DNA from: Woeseiaceae bacterium
Lineage (GTDB): Bacteria; Pseudomonadota; Gammaproteobacteria; Steroidobacterales; Woeseiaceae
Assembly: GCA_028279985.1 (NCBI GenBank)
Contig: JANQMR010000037.1
Coordinates: forward strand, 1-64,000
Direction: 5' to 3'
DNA length: 64,000 bases
Shown: piece by piece, positions 16,340 through 24,535 of the stretch
Position numbering within the stretch: the first letter of the stretch is position 1
Layout of the letters: each line of letters begins with the position of its first letter
The notes under the pieces: model-generated
What the model saw: only the letters and a program-made list of their open reading frames with translations
What the model was told of the DNA's origin: nothing
Database searches by the model: none
Program-made: the position numbers and the translations under genes

Positions 16340-16800
16340 TACGGCATGTCGACAAACCGTAATCTTGTCTTTTTTTCTTCAAGTAAATTCGCAAGTCGAT
16401 ACGGGACACGGCCGGTGCGATTTGCGCAAACGCGCATTCAATCCAAGCACAGGTTGCACCGCAAACCCGCGCGCATCGGCCAAATGGAATCGACGGCTGA
16501 GCGAAAACACCGGCACCGGCTCGCTGAGCGGGTGTCGATGCCGGGTTCTGCGTCCGGGCGTCACATTCGACTGTCATACGCCTTACGCGAGTGGACTGCC
16601 GCGGGCCGTGGGCCGTCGTCCACTGACAACCCCCAACAGCGTGTCACGGCCGGCAGGCGCCGGTGTCCCACGGCGAATACGGCCGCCGTTCTTGCCATCC
16701 CGCCGACACTGAATTAGATTCAACGTTCGTTGAAGCACCGTCCTTCCCGCTGTGCCGGGTCCGAATGCGGCGGATTTCGGCAAATCGGGGGCAAAAGTCG

Positions 16801-18339
16801 ATGTTCGCCTGGTCCTTGTTTCTACTGTATTTGGCCGGCACGGCCTGGCTGGGCTGGATCGGCTACAAGCGCACGACCGATTTCAGCGCCTTTGCGATCG
16901 GCCGCGGCGACCTGAGCCCGCTGGTCGTAGGCGTCACGCTGGCCGCGAGCACCGCCTCGGCCGCAACCTTCATCATCAACCCGGGTTTCGTCTACGTTGA
17001 TGGACTTTCCGCCTGGATCCACATGGTGCCGGGCACGGCGCTGGGCCTGATCACGATGCTCTACCTGCTGTCCTTTCGTTTTCGCCGCATCGGCGAGTCG
17101 ATGCGGGCGCTGACGATCCCGGACTGGATCGGCAAACGGTATCGTTCTCCTGGTTTTGCGCTGTATTTTGCTTTCCTGAATCTGCTGTCGTTTGCCTTCG
17201 TCGTGCTGCTGGTCGGCGGGATCTCGATCGTCATGCAACGCCTGCTCGGGGTAGGCAACACCGCGGCACTCGCGATCACGCTGACTTTCGTCACCGGCTA
17301 CGTCTTCGTCGGCGGCGCTTATGCCCACGTGCTGACCAACATGTTGCAGGGTACGCTTATGATCGGCGTGACCCTGCTGGTGCTCGGCTCGGGGGCCTGG
17401 TTGGTCGCAAGCAGCGACGTGCCTCTGTGGGCCCGTCTCGAAACCATCGATCCCAACCTGATCGCCTTCGTCAATCCGGACGGCAAGCTATTCAATGACG
17501 TGTTTTCGATTTACGTCGCCAGTTTTGTGATCGGCATGGTTGTCGCCTGCCAGCCGCACATCCTGACCAAGGCGCTGTACGTCAAGAGCGACCAGGCGGT
17601 GCGCCGTTATCTCGGGATTTTCTCGGTCGTGATGGTGCTGTTTTTCCTGCTCGGCTCGGTGGGCTTTTTTGCGCATCTGGTCGTGCCGCCCGGCGCACTG
17701 ATCGACCCGGCGACCGGCGCATTTCGCCAGGACCTGGTCATGACCGTGTACCTGCAGACGGTATTCCCCGCCTGGGTATTCACGGTCATCAGCATCGTGC
17801 TGCTGGCGGCGGCGATGTCCACGCTGGACGGCCTGCTGGTGTCGTTATCGACGATCACGGCCAACGACCTGGTCCTGAACCTCGTCGATCGGTTGTCGAA
17901 ACGGCAGCGCAGCGAGGAAGAGCGGCTCGGTCTGGGGCTCAAGATCGGTCACGGTGTCCTGGTCGTCATTGCCGTTGCCGCTTTTCTGGTCAATCTGGAC
18001 CCGCCGCGGCTGCTGGGCGTGTTCGGCCAGGTCGGGGTCTACGGACTGGTCGTGGCCGCGGCGCCGGCATTGCTCGTCGGCGTATTCTTCAAAAGGGTGT
18101 CGGTGGCGGTCGTCTGGCTGTGTTCGGCGCTGGCGCTGGTCACCCACCTGGTCTTGTATCTCTACGGCCAGGACTGGCTGCCCGGGATAACGTTGACCTT
18201 CGCCAATCCGGCCGTGACGGCAACGATTGCCGCGTTCGTCGGTATCCTGCCGGCCTTAGCGCTCGGTTATGTCGTTGATACAAAGCAGGTCGTCGGCGAC
18301 GAGGACCGTACCCGCGTAGCGGCCGTCAATGATCTCTAG
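16801..18339 (+). CDS. Sodium:solute symporter (SSS) family transporter
   Basis: A 512-residue inner-membrane protein with about 13 hydrophobic helices. The N-terminus (FAIGRGDLSPLVVGVTLAAS, then TASAATFIINPGFVYVDGLSAW) and the helix with ASFVIGMVVACQPHILTKALYVKS are typical of the SSS/LeuT fold. The sequence AAAMSTLDGLLVSLSTITANDL contains the conserved Na2-site helix. The chosen start is the ATG at 16801 at the first helix; the open frame extends upstream but has no membrane character. The substrate is not predictable from sequence. It is convergent with the V-type ATPase operon. Confidence 0.88.
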   Translation: MFAWSLFLLYLAGTAWLGWIGYKRTTDFSAFAIGRGDLSPLVVGVTLAASTASAATFIINPGFVYVDGLSAWIHMVPGTALGLITMLYLLSFRFRRIGESMRALTIPDWIGKRYRSPGFALYFAFLNLLSFAFVVLLVGGISIVMQRLLGVGNTAALAITLTFVTGYVFVGGAYAHVLTNMLQGTLMIGVTLLVLGSGAWLVASSDVPLWARLETIDPNLIAFVNPDGKLFNDVFSIYVASFVIGMVVACQPHILTKALYVKSDQAVRRYLGIFSVVMVLFFLLGSVGFFAHLVVPPGALIDPATGAFRQDLVMTVYLQTVFPAWVFTVISIVLLAAAMSTLDGLLVSLSTITANDLVLNLVDRLSKRQRSEEERLGLGLKIGHGVLVVIAVAAFLVNLDPPRLLGVFGQVGVYGLVVAAAPALLVGVFFKRVSVAVVWLCSALALVTHLVLYLYGQDWLPGITLTFANPAVTATIAAFVGILPALALGYVVDTKQVVGDEDRTRVAAVNDL

Positions 18340-18366
18340 GCTTTCATCCAGGCCCGCCTATCCGGA

Positions 18367-20232
18367 TCAATCCGACCCCTTCGCCTGCGGCACGGCCACC
18401 CGTACACCCTCCGCCAGCGTCTCGATCTGCCCGGTCAACTCGTCGAAAGCCGGCGAGTCGCGGCGGGTGTAATTAAGGTTTTTCATCAGGCCGGTCAGGC
18501 GCGTGAAATAGTTGCGCGCGGCTTCCTTGTCGTCGAACGCCGTCTCCTCGGTCACCAGCGCATGCACGCGGTTGAACATCTCGCGTTGCCGGTCGATCGG
18601 CGCCGCCGCATCGACCTCGTCGAACGCGTCCTGCTGCAGAAACACCATGTCCACGAACTGCGCTTTCTGGTGAAGGACGAAGTCGTCAAGGGTAATCCCC
18701 TCCTCGCCAGTTACCTGCATCATCTGCAACACCGAATCGCCCTTGCGCAACAGCTCCAGGATCTCTGCGACGCGGGCGGTCCAGCCGGCCTCCATCTCGT
18801 GGTCGTACCAGTTTGCGAGTTGTTCGGTGTACCGTGTCCACGACAACAGGGGATCGACGGCGGGATAAAAACGTTTGTAAGCCCGGTCCGCCGACAGGCC
18901 CAGGAAGGTCTTGACCGTCGCCAGCGTGGACTGCGTGACCGGTTCCTCGAAGTTGCCGCCCGCCGGCGACACGGTGCCTATCAGGGTCAAACTGCCGTTG
19001 CCGCCGTCGTTGCAGCGGATCACGCCGGCGCGTTCGTAGACGTTGCGTATCGACGAGTCCAGATAGGCCGGGAACGCCTCCTCGCCGGGAATCTCCTCCA
19101 TGCGTCCGGAGATCTCGCGGATCGCCTGCGCCCAGCGCGAGGTCGAGTCCGCCAGCATCAGCACGTTATACCCCATCTGGCGGTAATACTCGCCGATCGT
19201 GATACCGGTATAAATCGACGCCTCGCGAGCCGATACCGGCATCGACGAGGTGTTGCAGATGATCACGGTACGGTCCATCAGCGAGCCGCCGGTGTGCGGG
19301 TCTCGCAGGTGCGGAAACTCGTTGATGGTTTCGACCACCTCGCCGGCGCGCTCGCCACAGGCGACGATGATGACGATGTCCACCGCCGAGAACTTGGCGA
19401 TCAGGTTCTGCAACACGGTTTTGCCGGCGCCGAATGGCCCCGGTATGCAGGCCGTGCCGCCGCGCGCAATCGGGAAAAACGTGTCGATCAGCCGCTGCTG
19501 GGTGATCAGCGGCCGGTCGGGGTACAGGCGCTCCGAGCGCCGGTCGTGCAAGAGTTGCTGCGGCAACGGCACCCGCACCGGCCATTGCTGCTGCAGCGAC
19601 AACTCACGCTCGTGGCCGGCGGCGTCGCGGATGGCCGCCACCGGCATGTCCACGCTGATGCTGCCCTCCTGTACCCACTCGAGCTCGAATTCGCCGTTCA
19701 GGCCGAAGGGCACCATGATCTTGTGGTCGTACCGTCCCTCCTGCACCGTGCCGATGACGTCGCCCGCAACCAGTCTTGCGCCGTGTTTGACCTGCGGACT
19801 GAAAGACCACTGCTGTTTGGTGTCCAGCGGTTCGACGTAGGCGCCGCGCTTGAGAAAAAAGCCGTAGTTGTTGGCCAGTTGCTCCAGCGGGTTCTGCAGT
19901 CCGTCGTAGACCTGCCCCAACAACCCGGGACCCAGCGTCGCCGACAGCATGCGCCCGGTCTGCACGACCGAATCGCCGATCCGGATGCCCCGCGTGTCCT
20001 CGAAGACCTGCGCCACGGCCGTGTTGCCTTCGATACGCAGCACCTCGCCTTTGAGCCGCTCTTCCGCCTCGCCGGCCCGCGGCGCCGGACAGACGTAGAC
20101 AACCTCGTTTTTGATAATCGCCGCCGCGTCGTCGGCGCCGGTCGCTTCGAAAACGACGAGATCGTCCTGGACGGCAACGACGCGCGCCGTCGAAGCGGTA
20201 TCTTGTTCTGCCAATACACTCGTCGCGTTCAT
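18367..20232 (-). CDS. atpA: V-type (A/V) ATPase catalytic subunit A
   Basis: A 621-residue catalytic subunit, close to the usual ~590-600. It has an N-terminal beta-barrel, the bulge (non-homologous) region (residues ~110-190), Walker A GPFGAGKTVLQ (near residue 262), the RAGEVVETINEFP segment, and the Walker B-containing NVLMLADSTSRWAQAIREISGRMEEIPGEEAFPAYL. It hydrolyses or makes ATP in the V1 head and couples to rotation of the K ring. Here it is the last gene of the operon, whereas it normally precedes subunit B. A 55-bp gap upstream is filled by tandem CCCAGAC-type repeats (20233-20287) that touch its ATG. Confidence 0.96.
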   Translation of the reverse strand: MNATSVLAEQDTASTARVVAVQDDLVVFEATGADDAAAIIKNEVVYVCPAPRAGEAEERLKGEVLRIEGNTAVAQVFEDTRGIRIGDSVVQTGRMLSATLGPGLLGQVYDGLQNPLEQLANNYGFFLKRGAYVEPLDTKQQWSFSPQVKHGARLVAGDVIGTVQEGRYDHKIMVPFGLNGEFELEWVQEGSISVDMPVAAIRDAAGHERELSLQQQWPVRVPLPQQLLHDRRSERLYPDRPLITQQRLIDTFFPIARGGTACIPGPFGAGKTVLQNLIAKFSAVDIVIIVACGERAGEVVETINEFPHLRDPHTGGSLMDRTVIICNTSSMPVSAREASIYTGITIGEYYRQMGYNVLMLADSTSRWAQAIREISGRMEEIPGEEAFPAYLDSSIRNVYERAGVIRCNDGGNGSLTLIGTVSPAGGNFEEPVTQSTLATVKTFLGLSADRAYKRFYPAVDPLLSWTRYTEQLANWYDHEMEAGWTARVAEILELLRKGDSVLQMMQVTGEEGITLDDFVLHQKAQFVDMVFLQQDAFDEVDAAAPIDRQREMFNRVHALVTEETAFDDKEAARNYFTRLTGLMKNLNYTRRDSPAFDELTGQIETLAEGVRVAVPQAKGSD

Positions 20233-20287
20233 CGTCTACTGTCTGGGTCTACTGTCTGGATCTGCTGTCTGGGTTTGGTGTCTGAGG
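20233..20287. repeat. Imperfect 13-bp tandem array with CCCAGAC core, upstream of atpA
   Basis: On the minus strand three to four copies of a 13-bp unit such as ACCCAGACAGTAG run from the stop of the preceding gene to the ATG of subunit A (20232). The core CCCAGAC is shared with the array at 15737-15779. No Shine-Dalgarno sequence other than the array itself is seen. Confidence 0.75.
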
Positions 20288-20968
20288 CTAGTGCCTGGTC
20301 GGCTGCGAATCCGCTAATCCGGACTCGGCGAGCTCGAGTATGCGTTCGCGAGCGCTGCCGGCGTCGTAACGGGTCCAGCGGTTGATCAGGTCCCAACGCA
20401 AGACGTAAACGGCGACGGCTTCGAAATCGAAGTAATGTCCCGCCCCCATCCTTCCCAGCTCCCGCCAGGCGTGGCCTAGAAACAGCCGTTCCAGCCCGAC
20501 CACGTCGTCCTCCCGGATACGCTGCTCCGCTTCGGCGGCCCAGGGATACACGTGCCCGAGCCCGAAGTCCGCCTCGTTCCAGCGGCGCGAGATCTGAGTG
20601 ACCCAGCGGCCGTAACCCCATCGCTCGACAGGACCCGGCGCGGCCCGGCCGAGCCTGCGCCGGCGCAGGGCGGCAATCAAAGTGCGCGCCTCGAGTCTGG
20701 ATTGCGCGATATCGCACAACAAGGGATTGCCGGTCCGTTCGATGACGTCGCGGACGCGGGCCAGGAAACCGGCGTCGGTTTCCTCCAGCAGGCGTCGCCG
20801 CCACAGCAGGACGTCCTCGATACGACCGAGGATCTCCCGATCGTCCGGGTCGAGCCAGGCGAGCCGCTTGTCGAGCTGAAAACGCGACAGCGGCGTTTGC
20901 CGGGCGCCGAACAGCCGGCCGTGATGCGGCAGGCTGGTCATCAGCGTCACGTAACGGGGCTCACCCAC
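20288..20968 (-). CDS. DUF2764-type V-ATPase operon protein (probable subunit C-like)
   Basis: A 226-residue protein starting at a GTG (20968) that overlaps the end of subunit E: VGEPRYVTLMTSLPHHGRLF. The YVxLMTSLP opening and a helical, charged remainder resemble the DUF2764 protein found between the E and A genes of bacterial V-ATPase operons (spirochaetes, chlamydiae), thought to stand in for the d/C stalk subunit. Position and length support this, but similarity beyond the start cannot be verified by eye. No other C/d or F subunit gene is present. The first two to three residues of the frame upstream of GTG are read within subunit E. Confidence 0.7.
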   Translation of the reverse strand: MGEPRYVTLMTSLPHHGRLFGARQTPLSRFQLDKRLAWLDPDDREILGRIEDVLLWRRRLLEETDAGFLARVRDVIERTGNPLLCDIAQSRLEARTLIAALRRRRLGRAAPGPVERWGYGRWVTQISRRWNEADFGLGHVYPWAAEAEQRIREDDVVGLERLFLGHAWRELGRMGAGHYFDFEAVAVYVLRWDLINRWTRYDAGSARERILELAESGLADSQPTRH

Positions 20969-21662
20969 GGACGATACCCTCGAGCAGTGCACGGAATCTC
21001 GGCTGCAGGTGTTTCAACAAGAGCGCGGCAACGGCGTCGGCGGTCACCTCGACCTCGATTTCGTCGTCGACCAGTCTTGCCGTGATGCCGACCTGATCGG
21101 TATCACGGACCTTGACCGTCACGCCCTCGCGTAACATCTCGTCGGTGATGCCCAGCACGAAGTGGGTCAGCTCCCCGTCCTTGAGCTCACCGGGATCGCT
21201 GCGAAGCTCGCTGACTTCCAGTGCGCGCCGCGGCAACAGGATTTCCATCTCGGCGTCTTCGCCAATGGTCTCGCGCTGGGTGCCGGCGATTTCCAGGATC
21301 AGGCGTTTCAGGAAAGCGGTGTCCTCGAGCTGTTCGCCGACCAGCCGCCGTACCTCGCCGGCAAAACGGTGGGTCAGGCGCTCGCGCAGCGACAGCAGCA
21401 TGTCTCTCGCCGCAACCTGCAATGCGTCGTCGGCGGAACGTTGCAACGATTGCGCTTCGTTGCGGGCCCGGTCCACGAGCCGGTCGGCTTCTTCCTGCGC
21501 CTGCTTGACCAGCCAGCGCGCGCGGGCCTCGGCGTCGGCAACGATGCGCCCGGCCTCGTTGCGCCCTTTTTCGACACCCTCGTCGCGCAAGCGGTCGATC
21601 AGGTCTTCGATGCCGAAGGCAACCGCGTCGCGGCCGCTTTTGGGCTCGTCTTTGGCGCTCAT
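20961..21662 (-). CDS. atpE: V-type ATPase peripheral stalk subunit E
   Basis: A 233-residue protein with a long N-terminal coiled coil (residues ~20-110, rich in Ala/Glu/Arg: ARWLVKQAQEEADRLVDRARNEAQSLQ) and a compact C-terminal domain, the standard subunit E layout. It forms the peripheral stalk holding the A3B3 head. The N-terminus (DAVAFGIEDLIDRLRDEGVEKGRNEAG) is typical of the bacterial branch. No separate subunit G/H gene is present. Its stop codon overlaps the start of the DUF2764-type gene. Confidence 0.9.
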   Translation of the reverse strand: MSAKDEPKSGRDAVAFGIEDLIDRLRDEGVEKGRNEAGRIVADAEARARWLVKQAQEEADRLVDRARNEAQSLQRSADDALQVAARDMLLSLRERLTHRFAGEVRRLVGEQLEDTAFLKRLILEIAGTQRETIGEDAEMEILLPRRALEVSELRSDPGELKDGELTHFVLGITDEMLREGVTVKVRDTDQVGITARLVDDEIEVEVTADAVAALLLKHLQPRFRALLEGIVRG

Positions 21663-21684
21663 CGCAAGCTCCCGTCCGAACCGC

Positions 21685-22128
21685 TCATTGGGCGCCGGCG
21701 CTCAACACCAGCGCAAAAATGAATGCGAACACAGCAAAACCCTCGACAATGGCAGCCGGTGCCAGCGCCAGCCCGAAAATCTCCGGTTTCGCCTTGGACG
21801 CCTGGATCGCCGAGGCGCAACACTGACCCTGGCGCGCCGCGCTCCACAACAGCGCGAGACCAGACAGCACGCCGATGCCGAAAGCGCCGGAGGCATTCTC
21901 GACGGTCATCGGCTTGTTGAGCGTAAACATGACGACGATACCGTAAATGATCTGCGACGACGGCATCGCCGAGATCCCGACATAACGGCCGTAACCGCTC
22001 TCGGTGTCGAGCATCGCACCGATGGCCGCCTGGCCCGCGGTGGCGCAGCCGATGATGCTGCCGATGGCGCCCAGGGCAACCGGTGCGTAGACGCCCGCCC
22101 AGCCGAGCGTGATGATCAGGTCGTTCAT
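21685..22128 (-). CDS. atpK: V-type ATPase proteolipid subunit K
   Basis: A 147-residue, four-helix proteolipid that forms the ion-binding rotor ring. The ion-binding glutamate is Glu129 in helix 4 (PAAIVEGFAVF). Helix 2 has MPSSQIIYG (Ser58, Gln59) and helix 3 RQGQCCASA (Gln100), matching the Thr64/Gln65/Gln110/Glu139 ligand set of the Na+-binding NtpK ring of Enterococcus. This suggests Na+ rather than H+ transport. The start ATG overlaps the stop of subunit I (ATGA). Its product has two hairpins but only one carries the acidic residue, as usual for the type. Confidence 0.94.
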   Translation of the reverse strand: MNDLIITLGWAGVYAPVALGAIGSIIGCATAGQAAIGAMLDTESGYGRYVGISAMPSSQIIYGIVVMFTLNKPMTVENASGAFGIGVLSGLALLWSAARQGQCCASAIQASKAKPEIFGLALAPAAIVEGFAVFAFIFALVLSAGAQ

Positions 22129-23921
22129 AACTCGATTTCCTTCTTGTGGAAAGGGCGAAACGGATACCCTTCCTCCGCCATTCCCCAATTGAAAAACTCG
22201 ATGAAGTTCAGCCGCAGGCCGTGCACGACGCCGCTGATGATCGCGAGCGCGAGATTGAGGCCGTGGCCGAGTAGCAGAATCAGGATCATGAGCAACAGGC
22301 CCGCACCCGGCGCCGCGGCCGCAACGTCGGCGGCAAGCTGGTTGAAGGTAATCGCCAGCGAGGCGCTGGCAAGTCCGAGCGCAAACAGCCTCAGGTAACT
22401 CAACACGTCGCCGAAGACCTTGGTGACGTTGGTCAGCGACAGCAGGCCGCCGGCGATCCGAAGCGCGAGGTCTTTGGCCGTCTCGACTTTTCTCAGGCTG
22501 CCGAAACCCAGCACCCCGATGGCGCCTGAAGCGATGCATCCGATCGAAATCGCCGACAGAACCGCAACATCCCCAAACAACCACAACAGCAAGCTACCGG
22601 CGATCACCGCGTTCCACGACAGCGGAACCACCCGCGCCTGCCAGGTGGCCAGGTTCATCGCCTGCAAGCCGTTCGCCAGCGCAACGTGCGCCGCGCCGAT
22701 GATGACCGACAGGCGGATCATCGTGTCGAAGTCGTCGAGGCTCAGTACCTTGAGCGGGTGCAACCACGAGTCTTCACCCGGCGTCACACCGAAATAGCTC
22801 CCGGCCAGCACGCCGTATACGACGGACAGGGCCACGACGATCGCCGACATCGACCGCATGCGCCGGCCGAGCTCGCTCGTGCCCATCGCTTTCCAGAAGG
22901 CCAGCAACAGGCCGCCGAGCAGCAAGGCGTAACCGGCGTCGCCGAGAATCATCGCGAAGAACAACGCAAACGAAAACAGCACGATGCGCGATGGGTCCCA
23001 ACTGGAGTAAGCAGGTGTCTGGTAGAAGGACACGAGGTCGGCGCCGCCGGCCAGGGGCTCGGCGTTGTCCAGCAGCGTCGGCGGCCGATCGGCGGCCGCG
23101 GGTTTCTCAACCAACAGGCCGAGCTTGCGTTTGGCGGAGTAAGCCTCGAGTTTTCCGACCGATTCGAGCGGCGCCCAGCCCTGCACGGCAAACAGCGCCT
23201 CGTCGTCGAGCGTAATGCCGTGCGCGTAGCGCAGGCTGGCCGCGTCCTCGGCGGAAGCGATGTTCCGTTCGAGCAAGAAAATCCAGCGGGTGAGCGCGTC
23301 GCGCTCGGCTTTCAGGCCGTCGAGCTCGATCTCGGTCTCTTCCAGGCGTTCGCGCAGGCGGTGCAGGCTTTCCGGGCCCGTATGCACCCGCGACACCGGC
23401 AAGAGTCCCGCCGGCGGCTCGGTCTTGGAGATGACCAGCACGTAAGCCGAGAGGTTGTCTTCGTGGACGATCTCCCAGGGCATCGTCAGTTCCGCGAGCG
23501 CGGCCTTTTTGCCGTGCGGCAGTATGTAGAACCAGAACCGGTAACCGCCGAGATCGTCCTCGTCGGGGAACTCGAAATCGCCCCAGGGTTCGCGGTCGTG
23601 TATGCGTCGCATCAGCATGTCGCGCTGATCGACGGCATCCCGAATCCGCTGCTGGTTGTCCAGCGCCCTGGCGACGATGTCGTGCACGTCGAAATCCGGC
23701 TCGTGCAACACCTGCCGGCGGCGCCGGCCCGATGCGCGCAGGTGTTTGATGGCCTGTATCCACTCCTCCGGACGCGCACTGGCCTCCCGTTCGGGCGCCT
23801 CGGGCTCCGGCCCTAGCGGCACCAGATGGACACAACCCAGGCGCTGTAACTCGGAGAGCACCTCGGTTTTTTCCTTCGCGAGCGCAAGCAGGGTTATTTT
23901 CCTGAGGGTGACGATGCTCAT
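22125..23921 (-). CDS. atpI: V-type ATPase membrane subunit I (a subunit)
   Basis: A 598-residue subunit with a soluble N-terminal half (residues 1-~300, coiled coil around 90-130 and 200-280) and a C-terminal membrane half of seven to eight helices. The latter includes the VTKVFGDVLSYLRLFALGLA segment whose arginine faces the ring, and GHGLNLALAIISGVVHGLRLNFIEFFNW at the end. It forms the ion half-channels. The start ATG at 23921 (MSIVTLRKITLLAL) matches family N-termini; a long in-frame extension upstream runs over subunit D and is not coding. Stop and start overlap with K and D respectively. Confidence 0.95.
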   Translation of the reverse strand: MSIVTLRKITLLALAKEKTEVLSELQRLGCVHLVPLGPEPEAPEREASARPEEWIQAIKHLRASGRRRRQVLHEPDFDVHDIVARALDNQQRIRDAVDQRDMLMRRIHDREPWGDFEFPDEDDLGGYRFWFYILPHGKKAALAELTMPWEIVHEDNLSAYVLVISKTEPPAGLLPVSRVHTGPESLHRLRERLEETEIELDGLKAERDALTRWIFLLERNIASAEDAASLRYAHGITLDDEALFAVQGWAPLESVGKLEAYSAKRKLGLLVEKPAAADRPPTLLDNAEPLAGGADLVSFYQTPAYSSWDPSRIVLFSFALFFAMILGDAGYALLLGGLLLAFWKAMGTSELGRRMRSMSAIVVALSVVYGVLAGSYFGVTPGEDSWLHPLKVLSLDDFDTMIRLSVIIGAAHVALANGLQAMNLATWQARVVPLSWNAVIAGSLLLWLFGDVAVLSAISIGCIASGAIGVLGFGSLRKVETAKDLALRIAGGLLSLTNVTKVFGDVLSYLRLFALGLASASLAITFNQLAADVAAAAPGAGLLLMILILLLGHGLNLALAIISGVVHGLRLNFIEFFNWGMAEEGYPFRPFHKKEIEL

Positions 23922-24514
23922 GCCGCCCCGCGCTTGCGTTTGGCGATCTTGGCGTTGACTATCGCGGCTTTCTCGGTGTCCGAGAGTTTGATCCGTATGC
24001 GCCGGATGTTCTCTCGCGCCTTCGGTATCAGCACCTTGTCGAACAGGTTCACGCGTTGTGTGATCTTCTTGACCGCGGCTTCGAGTACTTCCAGCCGCTG
24101 TTGCTCCAGGCCCAGGCGGATTCGGAGTCTCAACAGCGTCTCCAGCAGCGATGCCAGCGCGTCCACCCAGTGCGGCCGCGCGAGCAGGGAGTATTCGACA
24201 CACTGCAGTCGCACGTCGATCAGCACCGGCAGGCGCAGGCCGACGAGGTTCTCCTCGCCCACCTCGACACGATCCACCTTGACGAGGCCGTCCAGGTCCA
24301 GACGCCGGTCGGCGGCCATCGGAATGGTCTCGCCCGCCGACGCCTCGAGACCTTCGATCCCGGCTTCGGTTGCCGCGACCTGGCGTCTGGCCTTGTTGCG
24401 TTCGGCGATGAGTTGGCGGCGCTTGAGATCCAGCGACGGCAGAAAACGCCGGTAGGTGTCGAGCTGGCGCGTTTCCCGGGTCAGCGACGTTTTGTTGAGG
24501 GCTAGCTGCGGCAT
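23918..24514 (-). CDS. atpD: V-type ATPase central stalk subunit D
   Basis: A 198-residue protein, nearly all helical, with the N-terminal TSLTRETRQLDTYRRFLPSLDLKRRQLIAERNKAR and C-terminal RVNLFDKVLIPKARENIRRIRIKLSDTEKAA helices that form the antiparallel coiled coil of the rotor shaft. It ends in a basic KRKRGAA. It overlaps subunit I by 4 nt and follows subunit B by 21 nt. Confidence 0.94.
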   Translation of the reverse strand: MPQLALNKTSLTRETRQLDTYRRFLPSLDLKRRQLIAERNKARRQVAATEAGIEGLEASAGETIPMAADRRLDLDGLVKVDRVEVGEENLVGLRLPVLIDVRLQCVEYSLLARPHWVDALASLLETLLRLRIRLGLEQQRLEVLEAAVKKITQRVNLFDKVLIPKARENIRRIRIKLSDTEKAAIVNAKIAKRKRGAA

Positions 24515-24535
24515 TTTGACGATCCGACCCTGAGA

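Larger units (their letters stand above)
15780..16800. other. About 1 kb without a convincing gene
   Basis: Short frames exist on both strands but none shows a recognisable domain, a good start or a ribosome-binding site. Visible structures are the minus-strand terminator at 15933-15960, CCGGCCTTTCGGCCGG (16020-16035), and the perfect hairpin TTGAGGCTAATGCCTCAA (16257-16274). There is also an AT-rich, T-run-containing patch at about 16270-16400 that contrasts with the GC-rich surroundings and could be a promoter for minus-strand transcription. The stretch from 16400 to 16800 precedes the symporter gene and shows nothing further. Confidence 0.5.

Noticed and set aside
18562..20385. 607-codon open frame on the plus strand opposite atpA
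   Set aside because: It is antisense to a clearly recognised ATPase subunit, has no domain pattern, and arises from the codon bias of high-GC DNA.
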